Assembly (NCBI RefSeq): GCF_017875955.1
Contig: NZ_JAGINK010000001.1
Location: 3,564,501-3,628,500, forward strand
From: Pseudomonas sp. BP8
GTDB lineage: Bacteria; Pseudomonadota; Gammaproteobacteria; Pseudomonadales; Pseudomonadaceae
Length of the DNA stretch: 64,000 nt
Reading direction: 5' to 3'
Of the stretch, positions 38,330 through 47,285 are shown piece after piece. The translations under genes and the position numbers were made by a program. Under the pieces are notes generated by a model that was not told the DNA's origin, made no database searches, and saw nothing but the letters and a program-made list of their open reading frames with translations. Within the stretch, counting starts at the first letter, position 1. The number at the start of each line of letters is the position of its first letter.

Positions 38330-39322
38330 ATGGCTAGAGGCGGCATTAACCTGGTACTCGTGCGGAAAGCTCGGGAGGCCCTGTTGTCCAGAGGGCAAAA
38401 CCCTAGCATTGACGCAATCCGCATTGAGCTAGGAAATACCGGCTCAAAGACCACAATTCAGCGATATTTGAAGGAAATCGAGTCGCATGACCCTCGACCT
38501 TCAGCTTCCCCTTCGCGCCTAAGTGATGAACTCACGGAGCTGGTGGGCAAGATGCTCGAGCGCTTACTAGAGGAGGGGAATGAAGCTTTAGCGCATGAGC
38601 GAGCTGCATTCGCACAGGAACGCAAGGCCATGAAGGTTGAGAGCAGTACACTTCAAAGCCAGTTGGAACAAGCGCAACTGGAGGTCACCAAGCTCCAGTC
38701 AGCACTACAAACCCAGGATGAAGAGCTCAAAACCATTCAATCCAGCCTTCAAACCGAGATTACCCGCAACGCCCGCATCAGCCAGAGCTGCAGCGACCTT
38801 GAGGTTCGCCTCCAAGAGAAGGACGCCCAAATCCAATCTCTGGAGGAGAAGCACACGCATGCCAGGGAAGCGCTTGAGCACTACCGTGTAGCGGTGAAGG
38901 AGCAACGTGATCAAGATCTGAGCCGTCACGAATCTCAGATTTACCAGATGCAGCAAGAGGTGGCCGTCCTCCAGCAAACACTGATGGTTAAGCAGGAAGA
39001 TGCCACCCGAATGATCCGCGACAACGAACGCTTGATCGCTGAGAACCGCCAGCACGCCAAGGAAGCGAACCAGCATCGTGATGCTATCGAACATCTGAGA
39101 GGCGACCTGGGCATCGCGAATGCAGCGACTGCTCGCGCGGAAGGAGCCAAAGAGCTGCTGGCTCACCAACTCGAAATCAAGACCAGAGAGGCAAGCGAAG
39201 CACGCTCTGAAACCATCGAGGGACAGCAGAGGGAAAGGGAATTGGTTCAGAAGCTCGCAAGCGCAGAAGCTGAGATCGAGGAACTGCGGGCTTCAAGCGA
39301 TACGGATAGCCCGACGGAATAG
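38330..39322 (+). CDS. KfrA-like DNA-binding coiled-coil protein
   Basis: 330 aa. Residues 1 to ~55 match the KfrA N-terminal DNA-binding domain (LVRKAREALLSRGQNPSIDAIRIELGNTGSKTTIQRYL, quoted by its key parts). From ~residue 65 to 320 the chain is a nearly continuous heptad coiled coil rich in Glu, Gln and Lys. KfrA on plasmids is an autorepressor that forms intracellular filaments and aids partitioning. Here it is chromosomal and paired with a recombinase. GTAGGAGCAGAA precedes ATG 38330. Confidence 0.82.
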   Translation: MARGGINLVLVRKAREALLSRGQNPSIDAIRIELGNTGSKTTIQRYLKEIESHDPRPSASPSRLSDELTELVGKMLERLLEEGNEALAHERAAFAQERKAMKVESSTLQSQLEQAQLEVTKLQSALQTQDEELKTIQSSLQTEITRNARISQSCSDLEVRLQEKDAQIQSLEEKHTHAREALEHYRVAVKEQRDQDLSRHESQIYQMQQEVAVLQQTLMVKQEDATRMIRDNERLIAENRQHAKEANQHRDAIEHLRGDLGIANAATARAEGAKELLAHQLEIKTREASEARSETIEGQQRERELVQKLASAEAEIEELRASSDTDSPTE

Positions 39323-39415
39323 GGCAGAAAACTGCAGCGGTTGAGCTTCTGGCGTAGGAGAACAAACGTACTCCTACCGAATCCTCTATCAAAAAACCGA
39401 TCGCCAGGTCGGCAG

Positions 39416-40327
39416 TTACTGCTGCCAGGCAGGCTTCGAAAGATGCTCAGCGAAGAAATCGGAAAGAGCCTGAATCTTTCTGGGCCGCGTTCGCGCAGAC
39501 GGGGTTACGAAATACAGACCACCCTTCGTCATGTGCCACTGGGGCAGAATGTGCTGTAGACGTCCATCGGCTAGGAATTCGGCGGCGATGAATTCCGGAA
39601 GTTCAGCTATCGCCACGCCTGTCAGCAAGGGCGCGACCAATGCATCCGCGCTGGTAACGCGTAGCGGGCCACGAGGTGATACATCATGCTCGCTGCCATC
39701 CTCATGGGTGAAGCGCCATACCTGACTTCGCGCTCGATAGGCGTAGCTCATGCACGCATGATCTACGAGATCACGAGGATGACTTGGATGGCCATGCCGA
39801 TCCAGGTACGACGGTGCTGCTACCAGGTACTGGGTTACTGAGCAAATCCGCCGGGCAACCAGTGAGGAATCGGGGAGGGCAGCGATCCGCAATGCGGCAT
39901 CGAAACCATCAGCTACCAGGTCGACTGTTGAATCCGATAGGTGTAGATCCAGCTCAAGTCCTGGGTAACGCTCCAGTAACTCGGGAAGCAACGGCGCGAC
40001 CCAACGCAAGCCGAACGACATTGGTACGGCTAAACGCACCAATCCCCGCGGCTGCACAGATAGCTCCTGAGCTTCGCTTTCCATTTCCTCAGCCTGGCGA
40101 TACAACGCACTCGCTTGATCAACCATGCGCTGGCCAAACTCGGTTATAGAGAGTTGGCGTGATGTCCGGTTAAACAGACGAGCGCCAAGGCGCTCCTCTA
40201 AGCGTGCAACGGCCCGGGACACCGTAGGTACCGACACACCCATGGCCCTGGCGGCCGCCGCGTAAGAGCCCTCTTCAGCCACTTTGGCGAACATAGCCAG
40301 TCCTTCAAAATCCGGAATCCTTGCCAT
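39416..40327 (-). CDS. LysR-family regulator
   Basis: 303 aa from ATG 40327. HTH: MFAKVAEEGSYAAAARAMGVSVPTVSRAVARLEERLG (key parts), then a CrgA-like effector domain. It diverges from the SDR gene at 40431 with 103 bp between them. This pairing is common in Pseudomonas and the regulator probably controls the SDR. Confidence 0.87.
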   Translation of the reverse strand: MARIPDFEGLAMFAKVAEEGSYAAAARAMGVSVPTVSRAVARLEERLGARLFNRTSRQLSITEFGQRMVDQASALYRQAEEMESEAQELSVQPRGLVRLAVPMSFGLRWVAPLLPELLERYPGLELDLHLSDSTVDLVADGFDAALRIAALPDSSLVARRICSVTQYLVAAPSYLDRHGHPSHPRDLVDHACMSYAYRARSQVWRFTHEDGSEHDVSPRGPLRVTSADALVAPLLTGVAIAELPEFIAAEFLADGRLQHILPQWHMTKGGLYFVTPSARTRPRKIQALSDFFAEHLSKPAWQQ

Positions 40328-40430
40328 TTCAAATCTGCAATGATGACTTTCAAATGATTCTATTTTGAAAATAGCCTGCGGTCGATACGCTTCTCCCACA
40401 CCAGATCACAACCTCAACGGGAGAAACATC

Positions 40431-41183
40431 ATGAGCAAAAAACTTGAAGGCAAAATCGCACTGGTCACTGGCGGCACTACCGGCATCGGTCTGGCCACTG
40501 CTAAACGCTTTGCTGAAGAGGGCGCCCACGTTTACATCACCGGACGCCGCCAGGCTGAATTGGACAAAGCGGTGGAGCTGGTGGGCAATGCGACCGGTAT
40601 TGCCGTCGACTCCACGAAGCTCGATCAGCTCGATGCTCTGTACGCCCGCATCAATCAGAACCATGGGCGGCTCGACGTGTTGTTTGCCAACGCCGGCGGT
40701 GGTTCCATGCTGCCTTTGGGCGAGATTACCGAGGCCCACTACGACGATACCTTTGACCGTAACGTGAAAGGCGTGCTGTTCACTGTTCAGAAAGCGCTGC
40801 CGCTGCTGGCGCATAACGCATCGATCATTCTTACGGGTTCTACCGCTGGCAGCTCGGGTACCGCAGCGTTCAGCGTGTACTCAGCATCGAAGGCCGCTGT
40901 CCGCGCCTTTACTCGTAGTTGGATTCTGGATCTCAAGGATCGCGCAGTAAGGGTCAACACCCTCAGTCCGGGCGCGACTCGCACTCCCGGCCTGGTCGAC
41001 CTGGCTGGCCCAGATGCAGAACAACAGCAAGGCCTGCTCGACTACTTAGCTTCGCAGGTACCATTGGGGCGAGTCGGAGAGCCCATCGAGATTGCCAACG
41101 CCGCAGTGTTCCTCGCAAGCGATGACTCAAGCTTCGTAAACGGAGCTGAACTGTTCGTAGACGGGGGGCAGGCAAAGATTTGA
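40431..41183 (+). CDS. Short-chain dehydrogenase/reductase
   Basis: 250 aa, classical [11 protein letters not shown] cofactor motif, FANAGGG (NNAG equivalent), catalytic Ser in [10 protein letters not shown], Tyr-x3-Lys in YSASKAA, and the C-terminal [20 protein letters not shown] after beta-2 suggests NADP preference. ATG 40431 follows GGGAGAAACATC. Ends before a GC-rich terminator hairpin. Confidence 0.9.
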   Translation: MSKKLEGKIALVTGGTTGIGLATAKRFAEEGAHVYITGRRQAELDKAVELVGNATGIAVDSTKLDQLDALYARINQNHGRLDVLFANAGGGSMLPLGEITEAHYDDTFDRNVKGVLFTVQKALPLLAHNASIILTGSTAGSSGTAAFSVYSASKAAVRAFTRSWILDLKDRAVRVNTLSPGATRTPGLVDLAGPDAEQQQGLLDYLASQVPLGRVGEPIEIANAAVFLASDDSSFVNGAELFVDGGQAKI

Positions 41184-41201
41184 CGCTGATGATCTGCGAG
41201 A

Positions 41202-41224
41202 GGAAGGGGGATCGCCCCCCTTCC
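41202..41224. terminator. GC-rich stem-loop after SDR gene
   Basis: GGAAGGGGG pairs with CCCCCTTCC around a short loop, 19 bp after the SDR stop and 22 bp before the stop of the convergent gene. Weak T-run, so termination strength is uncertain. Confidence 0.55.
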
Positions 41225-41245
41225 TTGCCGCACTCAATCTCGAGC

Positions 41246-41830
41246 TTAGCGTTTCAGTCCGCGGCGCAGCATGTCAGCTTTGACCTTTTCGTCGATCAGC
41301 TCGTAGGGAGGGTTTTCTGCCACGAGGTGCTTCTGATCAAAAATGTCCGGAAAAAATTCTTTGGCCAATTCAACTGGCACTGCTGCGTTTGAGTGCCAAC
41401 CCTTAAGCCATGCGATCAGTTCCTGGGCATCGCCGAGAAGGTAGAGCGGTTCAGGGTTGCGCGCACGAAACGCTTCTATCCGAGACCTACCAAACCCAGC
41501 CCTCGCCTCACGGACTTCATCGCCTCGCTTATCCCATCCGATCCAGTAAGAATCGAAACCTACATCCTCATCATCATGCGCGACCATTCGGACATGGCTA
41601 GCCTGCGGATTTGGAAGCCGAGCAGCACAAATCTTTCGCATGAGCGCGTCATGGATGTGAGCGGCCCTGTCTGCTGGCGCTTTTTCGAGATCTGTTTTGA
41701 GATGATAGTAATGGGCGAACCCGAATAGCTTCGCTTTAAAATCTAGGGTTTGAGCGTGAGTAAGATTCTGCGGCACATCGGCAACCTCCATTGATTTGAA
41801 GGCGCTCAGGATAGATTCGGTGGTAAACAT
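41246..41830 (-). CDS. Hypothetical protein, 194 aa
   Basis: Not recognised. The N-terminal ~60 residues are helical (SILSAFKSMEVAD...AHYYHLKTDLEKAPADRAAH). The middle contains SYWIGWDKRGDEVREARAG and then RNPEPLYLL, matching the spacing of WVGW...ELR...LYVI in the protein at 34417-34965, so the two may share a domain. Good coding character throughout; single gene, no operon partner visible. Confidence 0.6.
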   Translation of the reverse strand: MFTTESILSAFKSMEVADVPQNLTHAQTLDFKAKLFGFAHYYHLKTDLEKAPADRAAHIHDALMRKICAARLPNPQASHVRMVAHDDEDVGFDSYWIGWDKRGDEVREARAGFGRSRIEAFRARNPEPLYLLGDAQELIAWLKGWHSNAAVPVELAKEFFPDIFDQKHLVAENPPYELIDEKVKADMLRRGLKR

Positions 41831-42066
41831 AGTCGCATGACTCCACTGTCATGGCCTTGATAGCGCATACGCACTTCGCTGAACATGCTGCTTGCTGAGC
41901 CGGCCACAGGGAGTTATGTGGGAAGCGAAGAACCGAGATTTCCCACGCAGCAGGGAGGTTCACGGCAACCCTGCAGATGAAATTACCAAAGCGCGAGCAT
42001 GTTTAGCAAGGCACATCCGCAGTGAAGCCACCGCCTGGACAGACGCTCAATCCAATCTGTGATCAC

Positions 42067-42609
42067 TCAACGAGAACTGTCCAACAGGTAAGCAGCTGCT
42101 ATCTCAGTAAGAGGATCCTCATTTCCCGCCGCGCTCAGCGTTACGAGCAGATGGCCATGTGTTCTGCGCAGCTCTACAGGGCCCGGATAGCCCACTTCTA
42201 TATGCGGGACGACCCGTTGCGACCACAGCTGATCAGTTTTCCAGCCCTCCCACGTCTTTAGAAGGCCATGCTCGTCGTCATTGAGATACAGGACGACTAT
42301 GGGTGATGCTGCGGTCAGCGGCATGGTGGGCAGGCACTTATCGTAGTGCTCGAGCCATTCGGGGGAGCCCGATCTGCGATAGTCAAAAAATGATACGCAG
42401 CCCTTGAGACGGAAATACCCATTGCTGCTATTTCCGAATGGAGAGCGATGCTCTCCTGTGTTCGGCAGCAGTGCGCCAGTTTCCAAGATCTTCTCGTACC
42501 CTTGGGACGTAGTGACATGGAAGACCTTTCCTTCAAGATGCGGGAGTAGGCCATCCTTCCTGCTTATCACCATCTGTTGTTCGGGAACGACCAAGTCCTT
42601 ACGCTCCAT
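42067..42609 (-). CDS. Hypothetical protein, 180 aa
   Basis: No family assigned. The segment KVFHVTTSQGYEKILETGALLPN resembles the beginning of several ADP-ribosyltransferase-fold families (His-x-Thr, then Ile-Leu-x-x-Gly-x-Leu), as in DarT-like or KptA-like proteins, but the downstream catalytic residues cannot be identified with confidence. ATG 42609 (MERKD) is preferred; ATG 42621 is also possible. Neighbours are island-type genes. Confidence 0.6.
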   Translation of the reverse strand: MERKDLVVPEQQMVISRKDGLLPHLEGKVFHVTTSQGYEKILETGALLPNTGEHRSPFGNSSNGYFRLKGCVSFFDYRRSGSPEWLEHYDKCLPTMPLTAASPIVVLYLNDDEHGLLKTWEGWKTDQLWSQRVVPHIEVGYPGPVELRRTHGHLLVTLSAAGNEDPLTEIAAAYLLDSSR

Positions 42610-42681
42610 AGAGCACTCCATTTTCTGATAGACGCCTCAGTGCCCCTTGGCCCTTGAGTAAGCTAACCGTCGCTTGTGCAG

Positions 42682-43636
42682 CTACGCGGACAGAAGAACC
42701 AATGACTCGTCATCCATCGCTGCGGTTAGGTCAGTCGGCACCACTACAACCCTTACATCCAATCGCTCTGCCAGTATCGCGGGTTGGAGAGGCAGATCTT
42801 GCTGAACAACTCGAACAGCGCTCGCATTAGGAACCTCCAGCAATGCACGTTGCCATGCGATTCCAACAGCCCGGTATTTGACGCATTGGAAAATGCCGCG
42901 GGACAGGTCAGCGGCCGAGGAGATGAAAGATTTGACCCTCCACAGCAAGCATCGATGGCCCATTGTGGAACATCACATCAGCGCAATCGCCGGACGGGAG
43001 CATGACTTCAACGGCTCCCTCCCAATCGTGCGCATCCGACTCAATTACAAGATCTGGGTGACGTAGGACATACTCCTTGAGCCGCCGATGATGTTCCGAT
43101 TCACCGCCCGAAAAGCCACCCGTTTCGGGGATGATCACTTGCTCGTGGTCATCCTCGTACTCGGAGGGCACCGCGCCAGCAAGTGCTTCCATTTCGAGAT
43201 AATCGAGGAGAGCGTCCCAGTTTCTGCAGTTGTAGATTTTGTCCCAAGCCTGCTCAAGGACAGCCCATTGGTCGTCATCATTGAGCTGCGCGAAGGTGCG
43301 GCTGGGAACAAACTGATCCAAGTACGCGTTACACCCGCTACCGGGCCTGCGGGAGTATTTGTTGACCACCAGCGCATTCAGCGGCGGGAGTTCAAGCCCA
43401 AGTTCCTCTTCAAGCTCGTAAAGCGCATCACCTACCAGGCCAGCGGCGCGGCCATAGGCAGCGGCGTGTGTATGAGCACCCAAGCCGCGACGGACGATTT
43501 CCGCATCTAGATGACTGTAGGAAATGGTGCGTCGGTGCTTAGCGCACCAAACCAGAATGGGCAACATCGTACGCGCGGTACGGAAGCTCCAGAGGTCGCC
43601 AATCAAAGAGGGGGCTAAGGGCATGTCGTACTCCAT
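42682..43636 (-). pseudogene. PD-(D/E)XK nuclease-like gene with a +1 frameshift
   Basis: From ATG 43636 the frame encodes an N-terminal helical domain and then SGDCADVMFHNGPSMLAVE before ending at 42908. The missing part continues in the next frame as VKSFISSAADLSRGIFQCVKYRAVG, so removing one G from the GGG at 42936-42938 gives LAVEVKSF, the Glu-x-Lys half of a PD-(D/E)XK active site with Asp in CADVMF. The restored protein is about 317 aa. Such nucleases act in restriction or repair; the gene is inactive as read, or an artefact. Confidence 0.78.
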
Positions 43637-43818
43637 TGCGATGCCAGTCGAGTTCAAGCGCCACTGCAGTGGGCTGAGAGCCATCATAGTGCGGCGCACA
43701 AGCAGCGCAATGGCCAAAAGACATCATCCGATGGCTTTCTTCAGCAGCGTTGTCGTGAGCTCACACCGCGTGAATGACCTACGCTGAGAATTCGCAAGCA
43801 TTGGCGGCAGGCGGTCAT

Positions 43819-44985
43819 ATGTACAAGATGGTCTCGTTCCCGGCCCTAGAGCTGTTTGAGAAGGTTTGGTCGACACCTGTCCTGACGCTCGCACGAGAAA
43901 TTGGTGTCTCAGACGTTGCGCTGGGTAAAGCCTGCAGAAGGGCGGGTATCGCTGTCCCTCGCCGCGGCCATTGGGCAAAACCAGTAACGAAACGACCGAA
44001 AAAGCCTGCTCCACCAACCTCTAACGAGCTGGTGTCATTTCGTGTGCTAGACCGCACCTTGTTACCTGAAAAACTGGCGTCCGTAACCGACGAAATACCT
44101 CCGCCACCCAAAGTCACGATCCCTGACAGTCTTGTCGATCCACATCCACTCGTAAACCGCTGGCGGAAGACGGCACAGAAAGCCAAAGCGATTGAAGGAA
44201 GGCTGGCGCTCCAGCAAGACAACGTGCTTAACACCAGGATCTCACCAGCACTCATCGATCGCGCCGCAATCCTCCTGGACACGCTGATCAAGCACACCGA
44301 GACCAATGGCTGTAGGTGGGCCGTATCCAAACAGCAGACGACGGTGACCTTCGACGGAGAAACGGTCTACGTCACACTGCGAGAAAGGTTGCTGAAGCAA
44401 GAGCTGCCACCGCCGCCACCAGACCCAAAGCCGAAAAAAGTCTGGACTCTAGACCTCTCACGAATGGGGATGCCTAGGTATGAGTTTCTCTCTACTGGAG
44501 AGCTGACCTTGATTCTCAGGGAAAGCCCAGACTACGGGCCGCAGAAAACATTTTCCGACGCGAGAACAGGAAGAATTGAGGACAAAATCCACCTATTCAT
44601 CCCGGGCTTAGAGGCTCTCACCCAGAGAATCAAGGTATCTCGCGAAGAATGGGAGGAGAAAAGGCGCCGCGACGAGGAGGAGGAGCTCATCCGCAAGGCT
44701 GACTCGATCAAGTCGGAGCAACAACGGCGCCTGCGTAAGCGCTTGGTGCACAACCTCGAGCACTGGGAAAAAGCCAAAAGGCTGCGGTCTTTTGTCGACG
44801 CGGTGGTCAGAGACTGCCAGGCAGAAGCTGACCAGGTCGAAGCATGGGCGGAATGGGCGCGCCAGCAAGCCGCGCTCTTAGACCCATCAACATCGCCCGT
44901 TACCATTTCTCTCGACTGTCAGATTGAAAGCTATTTCACTGGATACAGAATTGCGAAAGATGAGGACGATTGGTGGGAACGCTAG
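43819..44985 (+). CDS. Large hypothetical protein with N-terminal HTH-like segment (388 aa)
   Basis: The N-terminus reads LFEKVWSTPVLTLAREIGVSDVALGKACRRAGIAVPRRGHWAK, a helix-turn-helix-like module conserved in an accessory protein family of unknown role. A Pro-rich linker (PPPPPDPKPKK) follows, then a beta-rich part and a charged coiled coil (EEWEEKRRRDEEEELIRKADSI, key parts). I prefer ATG 43819 or 43828; the frame opens at 43774 without a ribosome site. No enzyme motif visible. Confidence 0.65.
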   Translation: MYKMVSFPALELFEKVWSTPVLTLAREIGVSDVALGKACRRAGIAVPRRGHWAKPVTKRPKKPAPPTSNELVSFRVLDRTLLPEKLASVTDEIPPPPKVTIPDSLVDPHPLVNRWRKTAQKAKAIEGRLALQQDNVLNTRISPALIDRAAILLDTLIKHTETNGCRWAVSKQQTTVTFDGETVYVTLRERLLKQELPPPPPDPKPKKVWTLDLSRMGMPRYEFLSTGELTLILRESPDYGPQKTFSDARTGRIEDKIHLFIPGLEALTQRIKVSREEWEEKRRRDEEEELIRKADSIKSEQQRRLRKRLVHNLEHWEKAKRLRSFVDAVVRDCQAEADQVEAWAEWARQQAALLDPSTSPVTISLDCQIESYFTGYRIAKDEDDWWER

Positions 44986-44999
44986 AAAGCTGTTAGTCC

Positions 45000-45137
45000 A
45001 ACAGCACACGCTCGATCACGACAGAACCCTCATGAGTAATACGCCCAAGTGTGCCAGGAAGCGCGCAACCCAGAAGGTCGATGCCCCCAACCAGGTGACC
45101 ATTCGCATCCTCGGAACAGGCGCCAGCGGCATTTCAC
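45000..45137 (-). pseudogene. Remnant of the 3' end of an MFS transporter gene
   Basis: This short stretch is clearly similar at base level to the 3' end of the intact MFS gene at 47286-48494: both share, for example, GCAACCCAG-GGTCGATGCCC and GGCGCCA-CGGCATT in the same order. Read on the minus strand it gives LGASTFWVARFLAHLGVLLMRVLS, matching the last membrane helix ASTGWVASLLALIGVLLMALS of that transporter. The rest of the gene is absent. A duplication followed by deletion around the LysR gene at 45217 would explain it. Confidence 0.65.
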
Positions 45138-45216
45138 GCTTAGCACTGTGATTGGATTGCCTATCTGAACAGCATCGGTAAGCTGCGGCGTTCGAACCAT
45201 TTACCTGGAGCCATGA

Positions 45217-46125
45217 ATGGATGTACTGAACGCGATGCAAGTGTTCGTGAGTGTTGTGGAGACGGGTAGTTTTACCAACGCTGCACAGTCGCTTCACATG
45301 CACCGGCCGGCGGTGTCAAAGTCAATCCAGCTCCTTGAGCAGCGACTTGATGGACGACTGCTCAACAGGTCTACACGCAGTCTCAGCATGACCCCAGAAG
45401 GAGAGGCGTTTTACCATCGGTGCAAGGCCATCCTCGACAATGTCGGCCAGGCGATGTCTTCACTGAGCGATCGTCCAGAGCGATTGATCGGGAAGCTGCG
45501 GGTCGACTTGCCTGTGTCGGTGGGCCACCTGCTCATCATTCCGTCACTGATGGATTTCCAGCAACGCTATCCTGGGATCGAGTTGACGCTGGGTACCAGT
45601 GATAAGCCAATCGACCTCATCAGCGAAGGCGTTGATTGCGTCGTGAGGCTTGGCGCCTTGGAAGATTCCAGCCTAATTGCCAGCGGTATTGGCTATCTAC
45701 CCATGGTGACGTGCGCATCTCCAGCGTATCTCGCGCGACATGGTTTACCCGAGCAGATAGGTGATCTGAGCAAACACCTTGCGGTCAACTACTTCTCCGG
45801 CAGCAATCCTCGCACTTTGGAATGGTTGTTCGTTGACGGCGAAGAAATCCAGACCGTTCGGGTCAAATCAGCAATCAATGTGAATGACACTCAAGGCTTC
45901 GTCGCATCAGCCCTGGCGGGTTTCGGCCTGATCCAGGGCCCCGCGCTCAATGTTCAGGCTCATCTTGATTCCGGCGCGCTGGTGCGGGTGATGCAGCACT
46001 GTCCAGTACCTTCAAAGCGTGTCTCGATCCTGTACCCCCACCGCGAGCTGATGCCTCCAGCGGTCAAGGCCTTCGTAGCGTGGCTGCGGTCGCTAATGGC
46101 TGAAAAGGGCTTGACCCAGCCTTGA
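45217..46125 (+). CDS. LysR-family regulator
   Basis: 302 aa. HTH: VFVSVVETGSFTNAAQSLHMHRPAVSKSIQLLEQRLDGRLLNRSTRS (key parts). The effector domain has the DCVVRLGALEDSSLIA pattern of the CrgA/DsdC-like branch. It precedes the quinone oxidoreductase gene by ~100 bp on the same strand and may control that gene or the operon ending at 47286. Confidence 0.87.
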   Translation: MDVLNAMQVFVSVVETGSFTNAAQSLHMHRPAVSKSIQLLEQRLDGRLLNRSTRSLSMTPEGEAFYHRCKAILDNVGQAMSSLSDRPERLIGKLRVDLPVSVGHLLIIPSLMDFQQRYPGIELTLGTSDKPIDLISEGVDCVVRLGALEDSSLIASGIGYLPMVTCASPAYLARHGLPEQIGDLSKHLAVNYFSGSNPRTLEWLFVDGEEIQTVRVKSAINVNDTQGFVASALAGFGLIQGPALNVQAHLDSGALVRVMQHCPVPSKRVSILYPHRELMPPAVKAFVAWLRSLMAEKGLTQP

Positions 46126-46228
46126 TTGGTAATTTCAGGGATACCAGTCTGTAACTCGTGCGTGTCTTTTTCTCCGGCTTGCAGCTCCGTAAATTTGCCC
46201 TTTGAGCATTCGCAAAAGGAACAAAGAC

Positions 46229-47218
46229 ATGTCAAAGGTTGTTCGATTCCACCGTCTTGGTGGCCCTGAGGTTCTTCAGATTGATGAGCTTGATGTTAGG
46301 GCTCCAGGCCCAGGTGAGGTGAAGATCAAGGTCAAGGCGCTTGGACTCAATCGCGCGGAAGCGATGTACCGCTCCGGCCAGTACACCTTTACTCCAGACA
46401 TGCCCGCGGCCCTGGGCTATGAGGCAGCAGGTACGATTGAATCGGTCGGAGAGGGCGTGAGCGAGTTTGCCGTCGGTGATGAAGTGAATGTGATCCCAGC
46501 CTTCTCATTTGCGGATTACGGTATGTACGGCGAAACCGTTGTCGCGCCGGCGCATGCCTTGGTGAAGCAGCCAGCAGGGCTGTCTTCAGTAGAAGCTGCT
46601 GCTACCTGGATGAAGTACGTCACCGCTTATGGCGCGTTGGTGGATATCGGCCAGCTACAGAAAGGTGATGTTGTGCTGATCAGGGCTGCATCGAGCAGTG
46701 TGGGGCTGGCAGCTATTCAGATCTCCAATTCACTCGGCGCTATTCCGGTAGCTCTGACCCGCACCTCGGAGAAGCGCCAAGCGCTTGTGGACGCAGGGGC
46801 AGTGCACGTGATTGCCACCGCTGAAGAGGATCTGGTCGCCGCCGTGGCTCGCATTACAGACGGGAAGGGTGCACGCATGGCCTTTGACCCCGTGGGTGGC
46901 CCTGAGGTGGGAAACATACTGCGGTCGCTGTCTTTCCTCGGGATTTTCTTCCAGTACGGTGCACTAGAAACGTCTGACATCAGCGTGCCAGTGATGGAGC
47001 TGCTCGGCAAAGACTTAACCATCCGCGGTTACCAGCTTTTCGAGGTTACCCAGGATGAGGCGAGGCTGAACCAGGCCAAGGCGTTCATCACCGAGGGCCT
47101 GGAGAATGGCAGCTTGCGTCCGATTGTCGGCAGGGTGTTCAAGTTCGATGAGATCGTGGAAGCGCACCGCTACATGGAATCGAACAGCCAGGTAGGCAAG
47201 ATCGTTGTAGAGCTCTAG
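46229..47218 (+). CDS. NADPH quinone oxidoreductase-like (zinc-free MDR)
   Basis: 329 aa from ATG 46229 after AAAAGGA. Medium-chain reductase fold: GroES-like N-terminal half (PGPGEVKIKVKALGLNRAEAMYRSGQY), LGYEAAGTIESVG, then an NADP domain with RAASSSVGLAAIQIS. Zinc ligands of alcohol dehydrogenases are absent, so it belongs to the quinone-reductase group. Convergent with the MFS gene. Confidence 0.85.
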   Translation: MSKVVRFHRLGGPEVLQIDELDVRAPGPGEVKIKVKALGLNRAEAMYRSGQYTFTPDMPAALGYEAAGTIESVGEGVSEFAVGDEVNVIPAFSFADYGMYGETVVAPAHALVKQPAGLSSVEAAATWMKYVTAYGALVDIGQLQKGDVVLIRAASSSVGLAAIQISNSLGAIPVALTRTSEKRQALVDAGAVHVIATAEEDLVAAVARITDGKGARMAFDPVGGPEVGNILRSLSFLGIFFQYGALETSDISVPVMELLGKDLTIRGYQLFEVTQDEARLNQAKAFITEGLENGSLRPIVGRVFKFDEIVEAHRYMESNSQVGKIVVEL

Positions 47219-47285
47219 ACCGATCAAGGCCCGGGCAGAAGCAGTGTCTGTCCGAGCCATAAGAGACGAGGGCGATTTGGAGGGG

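Noticed and set aside
38705..39169. Minus-strand Leu-rich frame opposite the kfrA-like gene
   Set aside because: The coiled-coil codons (GAG, CAG, AAG) read backwards give CTC/CTG/CTT, which produces false hydrophobic sequence.
37143..39420. Prophage around the tyrosine recombinase
   Set aside because: No structural, replication or lysis genes and no tRNA end or direct repeats seen nearby.
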